Origin: Syngnathus acus
Lineage: Eukaryota > Chordata > Actinopteri > Syngnathiformes > Syngnathidae
Length of the DNA stretch: 64,000 bases
Reading direction: 5' to 3'
NCBI RefSeq assembly: GCF_901709675.1
Contig: NC_051095.1
Coordinates: 20,429,456-20,493,455, forward strand
A program made the position numbers and the translations under genes. Below the pieces are notes generated by a model. That model saw only the letters and a list, made by a program, of their open reading frames with translations, was not told the origin of the DNA and did no database searches. Shown here piece by piece: positions 12,819-25,700 of the stretch (its first letter is position 1; each line of letters begins with the position of its first letter).

Positions 12819-13360
12819 CTAGGGTGAGAGAAAATGGATGAAAGCAGCGGCCAATGTGTTCAAGGAATGAACCATCAAAGGTTAAAATTGATATCACAGT
12901 ATTAAATATATTTTAGTCCACTCATTTAGATCTCGCTACATCAAAATGCAGCTGCAGTGACAGTGCTTTTGATATTTCTCCACAAAAAAAAAGGCATGTA
13001 TTTTACAGAGCAGGTGGTTCTTCTTGTGTATTATAACGTATCGTATATTGTTCTTTCCACAGCTCCATGGCAGACTTAAACCTGTGGCCTGATCGTGCCA
13101 AGCAAGAACATATATTAGCCGTTAATCTAGCTTCATGCAGTGAGCCCAAACCTTTGCTGAGCCAAGGTATCTATTTTACAATAGAAAAATATCACACCAT
13201 ACCATCAAACAAAAATGAGACAAAAACATGAAATCATTGTCTTAATGTCAATGTATTCGCAAATTGTAATTCAGGCCTCTTTAATTGACAAAAGCCTGAC
13301 ACACTCACAGGAAGCCATGATTTATACTGTTGTATAAATAATAACATGTACCTTACTAAC

Positions 13361-13447
13361 CTTGCTTGGAATGGGGAACTTTGTTTGATCAGCTTTTCCA
13401 GGAGTGTGAATGGCTGTGAGAGGGGGTGGCCAGGAGTGAGTCATCTC
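13361..13447 (-). CDS. aff2: aff2 exon 6 ([15 protein letters not shown] box)
   Basis: An 87-nt exon of 29 complete codons, phase 0 at both ends. It opens with [18 protein letters not shown] and ends with TKFPIPSK. This is one of the most conserved AFF peptides; its form here is close to AFF4, with the same Trp-Pro-Pro-Pro-Leu core. The acceptor reads AATCTAG and the donor is GTTAGT, a slightly weak form of the consensus. Together with exon 5 it codes the segment equivalent to the AFF4 ELL-binding bow. It follows a 3.0-kb intron and precedes a 542-bp one. Confidence 0.93.
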
Positions 13448-15008
13448 CTAGATTTAAATACATATAAGCAAACAGAAACAAACACACATTATTAAGGGCA
13501 CTTGACAATTACAAATAATCCAGTTTACTCTTGTGGTCCAAGCAAACCAGAGCTATAACTCTTTATGAATCGAGTGAAAACAATTATGAAGACAATTTTT
13601 GATGTGAGGGATTTATTTGTGCACTTGGATGTAGGGGAGCGGAGTTAGCATTCATTTATGGTTTTGTAGACTCACACGCATCCAACTGGACTGTATTATA
13701 ACTCACAATATAGAGTGAGAAGTGGATTGGGAGTTGGCAGCACACTCGGGGATCTGAGCATGAACTAAGTGCAGAGTGTTCAGTGTCCAAACTAAAAGCT
13801 GACTTCAGCTGGTTGCATTAAAAGCTAAACGGCAGCACTGCAGCAGCATTGTGATTTAATTGCTAATCACGCAGTCTCTCTCAGTTCAATTCCAGCTTCA
13901 ATATGTGGGAGTTTCAATTAGTTAACGGAATAATCATCTGATGTATGCCTGCCTTTGTGTGTGAACGTGAGCGTGTGTGTGAATGTGTGTGCGTTAGTTT
14001 TGCAATACCATTCAGTCTCCGAGGCATAACAGTGAAAAGGAAGTTGAGTCCTACAGTATGTTGAAAAACCTGCTCACGTAGCAAAGTAAAATGTAATTTA
14101 ATTCTTTCTACCAAAATATCCCATCTGTCATTGAACATTTACAGCCATGTTATGTGGCGTTGATCTACTTTCATGGGCTGGAAGGTTTTGTGTTGCACAC
14201 TATCTCTGTTGGTCGCCTACTACCGGATAATGAATGATCTTTGTACTTGTAGTGCATATTGGATGTGTCGTTTGTTAACCTACATTTACTGTATTTCTAC
14301 TTAAATTGTTACATCAACCTGCCAAAGAACTACAGATGGATCCTATCCACTGGCTATACATGTAAATCCTTTTTTATACAAATAAAATACAATATAATTG
14401 CCAGTCATTGCAGTCCATTACTCAGCTAGACGGTGACTCAAGGAACACCGATTTTGTTTTCGGAAGTAGTTATCGCATCGTACTTTGATTTAAACATCTG
14501 CCACACACAGGTCACCGTGCGAAAGGTCTCTACAAGATGATTGACGTCACAGCTTCATCATCAAGACTCTCCTCAGCGATGTGGATGACTCATTGGATGA
14601 GTCATGGTTATACCAGAGTATGTGTATGTGGGTGAGCTGTAATGTTTAATCGATTTACCCAGGGACTTCATAGCATACACCGTGCCAGTGTAGTACACGC
14701 GTGTGTGACTGCAAGTCCGATGTCGCTTGTGTTTCTGAAATGTGCATGCTCGAAGAATGGCTATGTTTTGACAGACAGCAGTCCTGATTATGCATGTATG
14801 TGTATTTTAATAATGTCTATTAGCCTCTATAAATGTTAATGTGAGTGATTACCTCAGTGAGTCACAAATCCTCCCTCGCTCCCTCATGCACACACAGACC
14901 TGTATATCAAAGTGATTTCGTCTCACTGTCATTTAGTTAAGGATTATTGGGGTTTATATGATTACAATATCTCCACTCAGTACAGATATATTTAGGATGG
15001 CAATGATC

Positions 15009-15111
15009 ATTCATTCATTCATTCATTCATTCATTCATTCATTCATTCATTCATTCATTCATTCATTCATCCATTCATTCATTCATTCATTCAAACAGCT
15101 TATCCTCACTA

Positions 15112-15146
<35 letters not shown>
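15009..15146. repeat. Compound (TTCA)n and (ATT)n array
   Basis: TTCA units from 15009 to 15093 with one CCA interruption, then CAGCTTATCCTCAC, then ATT units at 15111-15146. The sequence between the two arrays is the reverse complement of the GTGAGGATAAGC end of the recurrent fish repeat, so the TTCA array looks like its expanded tail. Confidence 0.9.
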
Positions 15147-15148
<2 letters not shown>

Positions 15149-15309
15149 GCAATGGATAATCAAAATGGCCCTTGGATACTTGTGCTTTTACATTAAAACC
15201 AAATTCCTTTGGGGGGGGTAAAAGTATTCCTCTTAAAAGTAGCAAACATTGCAAGGATTTTTCATTACTTCTGTGGATTTTGTATGTGGAAAAGATGCAT
15301 GCAACAACG

Positions 15310-15425
15310 CCCAGTTGATGATTGGGCCAGGGTGCATGCCTGTCACAAGCCCGAAGTCAGCTGGGTTAGGCACCAGCTTACAAGAATGTTACGAGGATAA
15401 GTTCTCTGGAAAATGCTCAAATGGA
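15310..15425 (+). repeat. Degenerate fish repeat, same family as 6565-6720
   Basis: Carries AAGTCAGCTGGGTTAGGC and ACGAGGATAAGTTCTCTGGA, ending at AAATGGATG. Confidence 0.55.
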
Positions 15426-16420
15426 TGCTTGCAACCACAATTATGAAACATATATTTACCAGTTTTGGTCAATGTACTTGATATATAAAATGTAAGCGTT
15501 GCTTGAAAAGAGAAATTATTTGATGAACTTCTGCATGCTCTTATTTTGCAACATGCCCATCATGAAGTATGGCGGTGACACCCTGGAACGACCAGAAAGA
15601 CCCAGCTCAACCCTAATTAGGACGAGCATTTAGAAAATAAATGGTTAACACCCACATCAACGTTTGCATCTGACCTATTGCCGTGTTGTGACAGAAAAGG
15701 GAAAACAGCTGCGGTCATTTTCTTTGATGTGCCACACTTTACATTTTGAACTTGCTGATCTTTCCATTTGACACGGTTTCAAAGTACAGATTGAATTTAT
15801 CGAATTCAATCTGTAGTTTTAAGCGCACCCATTTTATTGACCTAAGGCTCCTCATGCGGCTCACAGCTCGCGATCTGTCACACAGGCAGTTGACCAGCTT
15901 ATTGATTTGTGAGAAGGGGAGGTGAATGACAGAGGGCAGGGAGCGATGAACAGGCACACAAAGAGAGCATCACAAGAGGCAGGATGGAGACAATCATGGG
16001 TGAGCCATAAGTTATCACATTATATCATATGCTGTCTTGACGGCCTTTGCAACTATCTTGCTTGGTGCTGTAATGACACGACTCTCACCTCACTTTGGGA
16101 AAAAGCAACCAACCAAACAAAAATTTCAAAAGGGGGTTGAGAGTTTGTGATTAAATTATCTCATTACATGTAGATGAGAAACTAGGGTAGAAGGAATGTG
16201 ATATTTCTGCATGACGTGACTGGACAATTGTCCAAATGCTGGTTCATTGTTAACCGAAGCCAACAGAACTCCAATTACATGCATTTATCTTCTCTCCATT
16301 CAGTTCTTCCTGGCTATAATCGGTCTACTTCCAGAGAGAACAAATTTGCAAGCAAACTTAAAACAGCTGATGATCCTGGCAATGACTGTGCGTGTGTACG
16401 TGTGTACGAGTGCAACATAC

Positions 16421-16465
16421 CCGCAAAATCTCTTCTACACAACTGGAGTCATTTGGAAGGTTGAC
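16421..16465 (-). CDS. aff2: aff2 exon 5 (15-codon small exon, ELL-binding-like)
   Basis: A 45-nt exon in phase 0 at both ends, encoding VNLPNDSSCVEEILR. It matches the human AFF2 residues between the TSE and EMTHSW boundaries in length and sequence. The acceptor is TTTGTTTTCTACAG and the donor is GTATGT. In AFF4 the equivalent SCVDEILKEMTHSW stretch begins the bow-shaped peptide that wraps the ELL2 occludin-homology domain. Whether AFF2 binds ELL this way is not established by the sequence. The exon is too short for ordinary open-frame listing and was found by looking for the missing link between exons 4 and 6. Because both ends are phase 0, skipping it would keep the frame. Confidence 0.92.
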
Positions 16466-18684
16466 CTGTAGAAAACAAATGGAAGACAAAGAAACTGTCA
16501 CTTTTCATACAAAACATTAGTGACAACATAACAGTTTGTGTTACACGCGCTTGAGGAATGCCATTTGAAACACCCATCCATATTTTCGATATTGCTTCAC
16601 GGGGCTTTAATGTTTACGGTATTTAGAATTAACTCATTCCTTGATCACTTTGAATTAATGATTCCAATTCCCTCCATTGTTTTCATGTTGTCTTTTCCAT
16701 AAAGGTTTCTGGCAGTTCAGTGGAGGTAAACTAAACTGATTCTTAATTGAATGTAGAAGAAAGAATCTTATAACATCATCAAAATGAAACGATATATGCA
16801 ATTAACAGCCAAAAAACACCATGGACTGTGCTTTGTTCAAAAAACTCCAAACATGTTTTCCATGTCAGATACAATAGTATTAAACAGGTTTTCAGGTTCA
16901 GGTTTTAAACTTGAAACCCTGATACTTACAATATAGTATTAATGAAATGTCATTTGGACCTTGAAGTCCTAACAGATTGGGAAATTTAAGTTTTTACACT
17001 ATTTACGTACATCACACCACAATAAAAGATACTGTGTGAATACCAGGTACGGTTCCCAAAATGACTACAAGTACGCTATTGATTTGGAAAGGTAGCACAA
17101 CTGACCAAATGCTCGAGTTTTAGTTGTGATCAAAACAAAATCCAAGTAAACAATGAAATGTCTCCTATAAAAATGAAAGCATAAGCCAAACAAATGGCTT
17201 TCTTGGAGCAGCTACTCTTTGCTGTGTCAGTTCAGCCAAAGTGCATGTTGTACTTCTTCCATTATTGGAAACAAATCATTATTGTCTCTGCTGGATACGC
17301 ACACTGCATTGTTAACTAAACGTACCCCACACAAGTATAAATGCCACTGCCAAATGAGTGTTTCCAAAAAGCATTTGAAAACAAAATAAAACAGTGTGAT
17401 GGACTAGTTCCTGGCTTGGTTCTCCCTGACAGGCTCAATAAAAAAAGGAGTGAGGGGATAAAGGAGCAGCTGGAGGAGAAGAGAGCAAATCCCTCCATAA
17501 CCATAACCTCTGTCGCACAACATCACTAACTGCACCAACACGAGCATCAGGAAACATTTAGTGCCCGCGATAATGACCATGACATCATCCTCATTCTGAA
17601 TTACAGCTAATAAAACTACAAGGTACACTGGCATATGCTATGTAACAAAAAATGACTTGACCATTAAAAGTGAAAAAACATATTGCCAATCTCTCTTCAA
17701 TAATAGGGCACAAGCACTTATAGCAATGGGTAACCAAGTGATTCTAGAGGGATAGACTCACTACTTAGAAAGCAGTATGTTAGTCTGAAAACAAATAACA
17801 GTTTATAAAGAGTAAGGTTTCAAAGAGTTAATGAATTATGTACATGTCATTCTTAACTACAGCATTATACTAACATAATTAGAGTTTAGCAAGACAAATG
17901 CTCAATGTAAAATTGGTTCAGTCAAGAAGACTTGAGGAAATAGCATCGCTGTGGTGTCACGATTTGAGTCACATGACATGACTTGAGTCAAACTCGAGTC
18001 CAAAATTTTAGGGCTTGCGATTTATAAAAGACTCAGCTTTACTTTGACTTGGTAGTAAGCAGACTTGATTTGACTTAGAACAGAACAACACTTGGCTACA
18101 AGCACCTCCAGACAGGCTGGCATACAGAATGTATTGCAATAAAAGACACAACAGCCTCCAGGCTCTGTGAATAGCAGCCAGCCTGTAATACATTTGAATG
18201 GATATGTGAGCGTTGCAGTGTGTGTTTATGAGTGGGTTTGTAACTTGAGATGAGAAATGGTTGCAGTATAAGCCTGAAATAATAAATTTTTTTGAAAAAA
18301 ACAGAAATGAAGTCTCTGCTGGAAAAGAAGCAGAGAAAGGATGACAAGAACAAAAGAGAAGAGTTGGGTGGAAAATATAACCAAGGCAATTACTGAAGCA
18401 GAAATCCTTTTCTGTCTGAAATAGCTTCTCAGATGATAGACGTCTATACACATGAACACACCAACAATAGGTCTCTCGCCCTCTCACTACTTTTCCCACA
18501 TGTACACGCCTGCACTCACGCACGCAATCATTTTAAAATATTGGAGGAAAAATTGTGAAATCAAAATACAGAAATTACGAAACAGTCAAGTTTTGCTTGC
18601 CAGTTTTAGCCCTGACGAAGGACTACTCATAGTGAAGTCACCTCTTTGTGAGAATCTGAAATGTTTTTTTTATTTAGTGATATC

Positions 18685-18995
18685 AGAATGGTGGGCTCGT
18701 GATTAGCATGTCTCACTGTTCTGAGGTTTGGGGTTTGAATCTTGGCTCAGAGCTTCTTGTGTTTTCAGTTTTCAGGGTCTCTCCATGCTTGCCTAGGTTT
18801 TCTCCAGCTACATTAAAGAAGATGCATTTTAGGTTGACTCAAATCTCTAGATTGTCCATAGGTGGACATGTGAATTGGCTCGTGATCAATCGGGGGTGTT
18901 TCCCTGATTCCTCCCCCAAAGTCAGCAGGGATAGGCTCCGACTTGCAACGCTTGTTAGGATAAGTACTTTGGGAAATGGATTGATGTGGCATACC
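18685..18995 (+). repeat. Longer copy of the recurrent fish repeat, with tRNA-like head
   Basis: Begins with GTGATTAGCATGTCTCACTG and GGGTTTGAATCTTGGC, which resemble tRNA A and B boxes, continues through TTTTCTCCAGCTAC and GTCAGCAGGGATAGGCTCC, and ends TAGGATAAGTACTTTGGGAA then AATGGATTG. This is the fullest copy in the window and suggests that the short copies elsewhere are 3' fragments of a SINE-like element. Confidence 0.6.
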
Positions 18996-19149
18996 TTGTA
19001 CTGGTCGCCAGTAAACTGACGGCTACATAGACAAATACAAACAAAAGATTTCTTTGCCCTCGGCGTAAAAAAAGGGTGTAACCTCTTTATTGTGCCAGTG
19101 TATGTCTAGTCTAGTATGTCTGGGGTTGTGTTGCGCTCATCTGGGTACG

Positions 19150-19660
19150 CCAGTCCAACATTACTTTGATATAGTAACCCATGCCGTCGTTATAATTACA
19201 TCTCAATTTGATTTCTGTGATGCACTTTATTTTGGAATCATCCAGTCCTCCCTCAAGCTTCTCCAGCTGGTCCAAAATGCTGTTGCGTGCTCGTAGGAGG
19301 GAGTACAGTAACTCCAATTCTGGCCTCCCTGTACATTTTAAATTTCATTTTAAGATTCTTTTTCTTTTTAAATGGTCTGCACAACTCCACTTCTACGTAC
19401 ATGCCCGGTGCCTCGGATCAGTGGGCCACATGCTATGGAGGTCCCGAGAACTAAGCGGAGCCTCAGAATGGATCAAGATTTTCTGTTGCTCCTTTGGATT
19501 GATGTTCCCTTAAGCAAGCCCCCTCTCTGTCCATCTTTAAAACACATTTTTACAAAATGGCTTTTGACACACCGTGACACTTGGATTTTTATTTTAATGC
19601 ATGTATAGCACTTTGTATGCAACTCGGGTTGTTTTTAAAATCCTTTGCAAAAAAAAGGTT
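19150..19660 (+). mobile_element. L2-like LINE, 3' remnant
   Basis: The translated stretch SQFDFCDALYFGIIQSSLK then LLQLVQNAVA matches the conserved end of the reverse transcriptase of L2/Rex1-type LINEs (DYCNALY...LQLVQNAAAR). Further on the sequence contains GCAAGCCCCCTCTCTGTCCA, which also occurs in the copy at 47.1 kb. Frames are broken by indels and stops, so it is dead. Confidence 0.75.
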
Positions 19661-20253
19661 TCGTTGAGATGGTTAACATAATGAAAGACAATTGAAGAAA
19701 GGGCTCATGAGTTACTATAGGTAAACATTAGATCACAAAGCCTCTCTAACACTATCAGCAGCGACCTCTCGTACCAATGCCAAAGGTTTACCCCGGACAT
19801 ATTTTTAATCTCTCTGGGTTAAAACTCCGTGACTGGGACTGGTAGAATCAAGCCATCGCTAGCCAATGAGTTTTTCTTATGGGAGGGGCTCCCGACCTTG
19901 CTTCCCCTGCTGCATCCACCAAGGATCAAGGTATAAATACAATGATTATTATTACTTTATTACTACAACAGCACAGATCATAGATTTTGCCAAACCAAAT
20001 TAAACATTGAGGTAAAAAAAACACTTTATTTTCGCTTCCACTGGAGCCATACTGTCAGCTAATTGTGATTACAAATAAAATGAACAAAGATACTTGGAAT
20101 GTTTAACTGATGGAGACAATGCTGTTCGTGCAAAGTGAAAAAGGGCACAACGGAGCCCTCTGTTTGTTTGTGAACCTGAAATTGTTTGTATAGTGGCTCA
20201 TTCGTAAACTCCACATTATAGCTGTTATTTTCTGGTGTAAATATTTATAAATA

Positions 20254-21056
20254 CCGTAATTTTCGGACTATAAGTCGCGTTTTTTTTCATAGTTTGGGTG
20301 GGGGGGCGACTTATACTCAGGAGCGACTTATATATGTTTTTTCTCACAAATCTTTACTTGATCATTAACACATCACTTACTTACAAGTATAGTTGACCAC
20401 TTCACATGTTATTTTTAGTATAGTTGATCACTTCACATGCTTTGATATCTTTATTTTGAACATATTCAAAACATGAAAAATAGAGAGAAAAAAATCAAAT
20501 AAAGTAATTAACACTTTAAAGCGCCATATCCTCTGGACATGTCCTCTGTCACCAGGATGACATAAATGACGAGAAATTTGATCGATGGATTTAATGATTT
20601 GGAGTGACACAAATGGTTTGATAATATTGTTGTTTATGTGATAGTTATTTAAAATATAGTTTATATATCGTTGTATGGGCCTGTGGAATAATTTGAACAG
20701 CGGCGCGGCACACGGCATTGTTGACAAAGGACGATCGATGGATTTAATGAATTGGAGTGACACAGATGGTTTTATAAACGTGTTATTTATGTAATAGTTT
20801 TTTTTAAATAACTGAATGTTACGTCAGGCCCGTTCTCAGCTCCTCGTTTGTGTTTGTCACGTTAGCATACCGTATCGTTTAGCCTGTTGTTGCTCGTTCA
20901 TGTCTGTTCTTGGTGTTGGATTTTGTCGAATAAATTGCCCCCCAAAATGCGACTTATACTCCGGAGCGACTTATATATGGTTTTTTTCACATTTTTGGGC
21001 ATTTTATGGCTGGTGCGACTTATACTCCGGTGCGACTTATAGTCCGAAAATTACGG
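20254..21056 (+). mobile_element. pogo-like MITE, copy E1
   Basis: An 803-bp element with perfect 25-bp terminal inverted repeats beginning CCGTAATTTTCGG and ending in ATAAGTCGC, flanked by TA on both sides (20252-20253 and 21057-21058). Extra ATAAGTCGC/GCGACTTAT sub-repeats lie just inside the ends. It contains two copies, 153 bp apart, of a sequence that reads IDGFN(D/E)LE and stop, apparently the end of an ancestral transposase. TA target sites and this acidic ending fit the pogo/Tigger branch of Tc1-mariner elements; the superfamily name is inference. The short open frames here do not code a functional protein. Confidence 0.85.
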
Positions 21057-22224
21057 TATTTATATGTATAATATTATAAATATAAATATATATTTGTGAT
21101 GTGTCTCAATTTCTCAAATATGATATACTTTATTGTCTGTCATGTCATTCTAAAATGGTAATATTTAATCCCCCATTTGTCATATAAATCTGAGATTTCA
21201 TATTACTCATTTATTCAAGTGATTAGACCCATTCCATGGTGTCTTGTTTCTTTTGTAATGCAGTCAATTATAGTCATGCGTACTAGAAAAAAAAACTTTC
21301 TTTTGTGTCTGTGTTGAGAGTGGCCGAGCAAAGAATAAATGGCATAAGTAAAATGATCAGGAGAAGAGGAAAAAAAAACGTGGCAAAATTTAATGCATGC
21401 AAACTTTTTTTCCTTGCGTATCCTTGGAGAACTGTGAACTCACCCGCTCCACTTCCTGTTACATCTCAAAGTAACTTCACGGGATTTCTATTCAGGCGCT
21501 GACAAAGAAAAGGCTCATGTTGTTTCAGTGATTACATCAAGAGAGAGAACACTGTCAACGGTGGGAGAGGTCAAAGTGTGACACACAGACAAACTTGCCA
21601 CAATGTCATGGAAACAAAAAGGGTGCCGTCAAAGTGAGACTGTCAGTCATACAGTTGGTGCTATTGAAGCTTTTGAAGACTGGGGTCCGCCGGGTTTGGA
21701 AAATCTTCAAGGATATTTTTTGTTCACAGACTATTTGTTTATTCAGTTTCATGTGCTCCTGTTATCATCCATATTTCAGCTGTTTACAGAGCTGCACTGA
21801 CCGCCATCACTGGGATTACCAGCATGTGAGATAGATCAAAAGCTTGACTCATGGTGTGTATGTGTGTGTGTGTGTCTTTGTAGCTGTATGTGTATGCATT
21901 CATGTGTGTGAGCAAGCAAGTGAGCATGTTTGTGTTATCTGAGGATGTCTGCATGAACTGGTGTGTCTAAAATCCTGCAGACTGTCATATTCTCTAAAAC
22001 AGTCATTTTTAAATGTCTGGTACCAAATAATTTTCATTTTTATTATCATTTGGCCCATTTTCACAAAATTCTAGGAGACTTGTGGAATTTCAACAATGCA
22101 AACATTCCACCATTCCATAGAATTCAAGTAAATGACAGGTTCAAACTCCCTCTTCTTTCCCATTCCAATTTCAAACAATGTCCAAAACTAATTGAATACT
22201 GTAAATTAGACAATTTTCTTCTGG

Positions 22225-22735
22225 TTATATGGGGATGGCTAATAACTGTAGGCAGGGGAGTCCAAACTCCTGTCTCCCTAGCCACGTCATCCAGCTTTTC
22301 CGGGGGAATCCCAAGATTTTCCCAGTCCAGCAAGGAGTCTCTCCAACATGTCCTGGGTCTCCTCCTGGTGGGACATACCTTACAAGGACTGGTACTAGAG
22401 CTCAGGCTATGTGTGGAGGTGAGTCCGACCATATTTATTTGGAACTTTTCAACCTCGCATACCAGCTTGGGCTCCTTCCCTGCCAGAGAGGTGATATTCC
22501 ACATCCCTACAGGCAGCTTCTGTAGGCGAGGATCAGACTGCCAAGCTCCCTGCCTCGAGCCACCACCCAGTGACCATTTTGGCCCCTCTCACACGTGGCG
22601 AGCCCATGGGCTGGTCACCAAGAGCCATCAAGCCCATACCTCCAGGTGCTTTGTATGGTTCCTCACCTAGGACCTGTTTGCCATGGTCAACCCTGCTAGG
22701 CGCATAATGCCGCAGGCAACTTAGCTCCTTGGATC
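22225..22735 (-). mobile_element. Rex3/RTE-like LINE, internally deleted remnant
   Basis: The minus strand reads MWNITSLAGKEPKLVCEVEK and VGLTSTHSLSSSTSP, the beginning of an APE-type endonuclease region. It then jumps at about 22375 to CPTRRRPRTCWRDSLLDW and LGIPPEKLDDV, which is the extreme C-terminal end of a Rex3-like ORF2. The reverse transcriptase in between is missing. Plus-strand frames at the same place are shadows. Confidence 0.75.
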
Positions 22736-25700
22736 AGTGTCACAGAAAAACACCACCACAAAACGGTGATGGCTCATGGAGGTCATGCACATGTAAGTGT
22801 TTTTTTTTTTTTTTATTACCACTGCAGTTTACAGTTAACCACTTCCATGAATCATTTAGCATTTCATTTCAACCAGGTTTATACATTCATCACTCACGTT
22901 ATGGCAAGGCTATGAATGATTCGTGGCTGAATGTGACATATCCACAACCACACAGACACTGACATCCACTGAATGAATTCTACTTTCTCACAGTACTGTG
23001 CATCAAATTTCTCCCCTCCTTTCTCCTTTCATTTCATTTGTTTCTCTGTTACCTACTTCCTGCCACCCCACACATTTATTTAGCTTTCTCTCTCCCTCCA
23101 TTCTCTCTTGTCCTTCATCTTGCTTTTCCCTTTCCAAGCTGCAAAGAGGCAGATAAGCGGTTGAGGTACCATCCAATTAAATGTAGACATTGAAACATTG
23201 CTTCAAATAAGTCTGTCATTTTAGCCCTGTACTGATTGGAATTGATCTACTATATGCAAGCACTAGAGTGTAGGCAAAGTATTGTGTGTATGCGTGAGCG
23301 CTAATGTGTAAGTGTGCGCTAAAAAAAAGAGTTCATTTTAAGTTCAGAGTGAGTTCCATGTGTGGTTATTTTAGTGCGTTGGTATAATACAGCTCTTTTT
23401 CTATCATTCAAACCTCCAGCTGTACTATAGTGTTCAGATATACCTTTTGCTTATTTTGACATTTAAGATCAATAAATCAAAACATTTGGCAACAGTTGAC
23501 TTTCTTTCTTCATTCTTTATAACTTTAGATGTTCAAAACACAATGCTAGTCTGTTTCACAACTGTTTAGGGGCCCAAACTGTTAAAAATGGCTTGTTCTC
23601 TTTGGTGATGTAATGTAATTGACTCAACAAACATTTTTTGTTTTCCTGAAAAGTGATGGGTTCGGGTATGAGAGGGTTCCACCTGGCAGTAGCCATAGGA
23701 TTTAATATGTGCACATCAGGTACTTGTCCTTTATCGGAATCATCTTGTCAATTTGTTCAATTAGAAAAATCCTGAAAATCTGAAAAGGACTTTTAAAGGA
23801 AGCATTTTGCAGAAAATTGCCTTTTTCATTTCTTGCAAATATTTCTCTCTCTGGAGAGAAATTATACAAGCAAGTAAATCTTTTGTTAGGTAACTAATTC
23901 AAAAAATATCAAACTGAAAAACAAGTGTACTTTGACAGTTCGCTATTTAACGTACTACTAAAGCGCACTCAATGCTGTCTCTGTGGCCACTTCTGCGCGC
24001 CTCACAGTTCGGACTCGCTTCAATATATAACAAGTGGCCTCCACGTAGTGCTGCCCTTAGTCGTCATGGCGACAAAAGACATGCTCGCCATTGGCCCCAC
24101 ATCACAGTGGGCAGGTTGATCTGTGGGTCATTTGCATGAGGCAGGCCTGACCATTAGAACAGGCTAATCTGAGTAAAAAAAGAGGGTGACAAATGCTTTT
24201 TAATTATTGATTCTTGGGGTATTTTAACAAATGCATGTCATACACATTATTAGGATGCTAAAACTGGTTTTATTTAGTTTCAAATAGGAAATATTATTTG
24301 TGTCCTTTAAAGTGTGATTTTAATTATTCAATCGGAAAGCGGTCTCATGAATTCTTGATCATATCCTCAACGTTAGTTGGCTGTTAAATGCATATGAGCG
24401 AAGAAGCGAGGAGGACAAAGTGGAGAGAAGATGTGATCAATGCCATTGGACCATATAATTGCACCAAGATTGGACTGAGGTTGAATACATTAATTAGCCT
24501 TGTTTTGTGGTGAATAACAGCCCAGAACAAGTTAACTACACCATATAATTCCGTCTGTTTAAATGTGACCCCAACAAACGTACATTTATCGCGTTGGAAG
24601 TTATTTTGCTTTGCTTACCACTCCACTCAGAGTGAAACATTTGTATTATGGATCAGAATCAGAAAAAGAAAACGAATGAAAGAGCCTGTTCTACTTTCCA
24701 TTATAATTGCCCTCAAACTGCTGCTGTTGTGTTTTTGTCTGCAGCTAAAAAAAGATAACAAAAATAATTCATTCAAATAGTCACTCTGTACAAGTTTCCT
24801 GCTATGTATTTTTGTACCTGCTGACTGCTGCTATAGCACCTGAAATTTTCCTTTGTGTATCCTGGCTTTCGGTTGCATTTCCCCAAAAGTGCTTCTTAGG
24901 TAATTCAAGATGGCAAATTGTCCATTGCTTTAAGTGGAAAAAACAAGTGCTGACACTTGTCAGAAATGTAGCTTATTTGCCACCACACAGGGAATGAGTA
25001 CTGACTTAGAAATTACTCTGTGGCATGCTTAGGCGTACTAGTAACCATCCAAAGCTGTTGTAGCACAGAGCTTCCCTTGACCACCGACTGAGCACAATTT
25101 TTGACGTGAGTATGGTGATGAACCCTTTTTGCGACCCGCTCTGTGGTTCAGTTGTCTCTGCGTTTGATTCCCAGTTTTGCTATTAATGAGGTGCAAAATC
25201 GACATTTTGACCCACACACTGTGATGTGAAACCGCTTATTTCAAGCAGTGCTTTATAAGGGCTGTCCACAAAGCCCACTGGACTTCAGTTCAATTACGGT
25301 CGTTGTCTTAAAAGATTCATGTCAGCTGTACCTCAGAAATGATGCGAAGGAACATGGCAGTGATGTGAAGTGAAAAATATCAATGCTGCCTTTATTGAAC
25401 TTCAGCTCAAATTTCATCACATAACGACCAAACAAAACCCTTAAGTCATTCAAAACCTAGTCAAGTACGGACATCCCTTTCAATTCAATAACACGAGCAT
25501 GAACGTTTTCTGAAGTTTCACAAAGGTGCCTCTATTTTTGGTTGGCATAAAAAAGAAAAGCAGTATAAAGGACACATGCAGAAAGCACTCCGATGGCATT
25601 GAAATTGAGAGCAGTGAATAGGCAATGACTGACAGATTTGTGTTTGTGTGTGCACAGCAACATTCAAGCTGAGTATATATGATTTACTCTGTTGGCAGGA

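Larger units (their letters stand above)
11701..13360 (-). other. aff2 introns 6 and 7 (flanking exon 7)
   Basis: Intron 6 (12819-13360, 542 bp) and intron 7 (11701-12781, 1.1 kb) flank the 37-nt exon 7. Intron 7 carries the CATC array. The rest is AT-rich with nothing recognisable. Confidence 0.82.
13448..16420 (-). other. aff2 intron 5 (3.0 kb)
   Basis: Lies between exons 5 and 6. It contains a TTCA array followed by an ATT array (15009-15146) and a degenerate copy of the recurrent fish repeat at about 15310-15425. No other feature is visible. Confidence 0.85.

Noticed and set aside
20816-21079. Shared open frame of E1 and E2 (87 and 130 codons) as a conserved small gene
   Set aside because: Both lie entirely in copies of the same MITE and read the terminal sub-repeats; identity comes from recent transposition.
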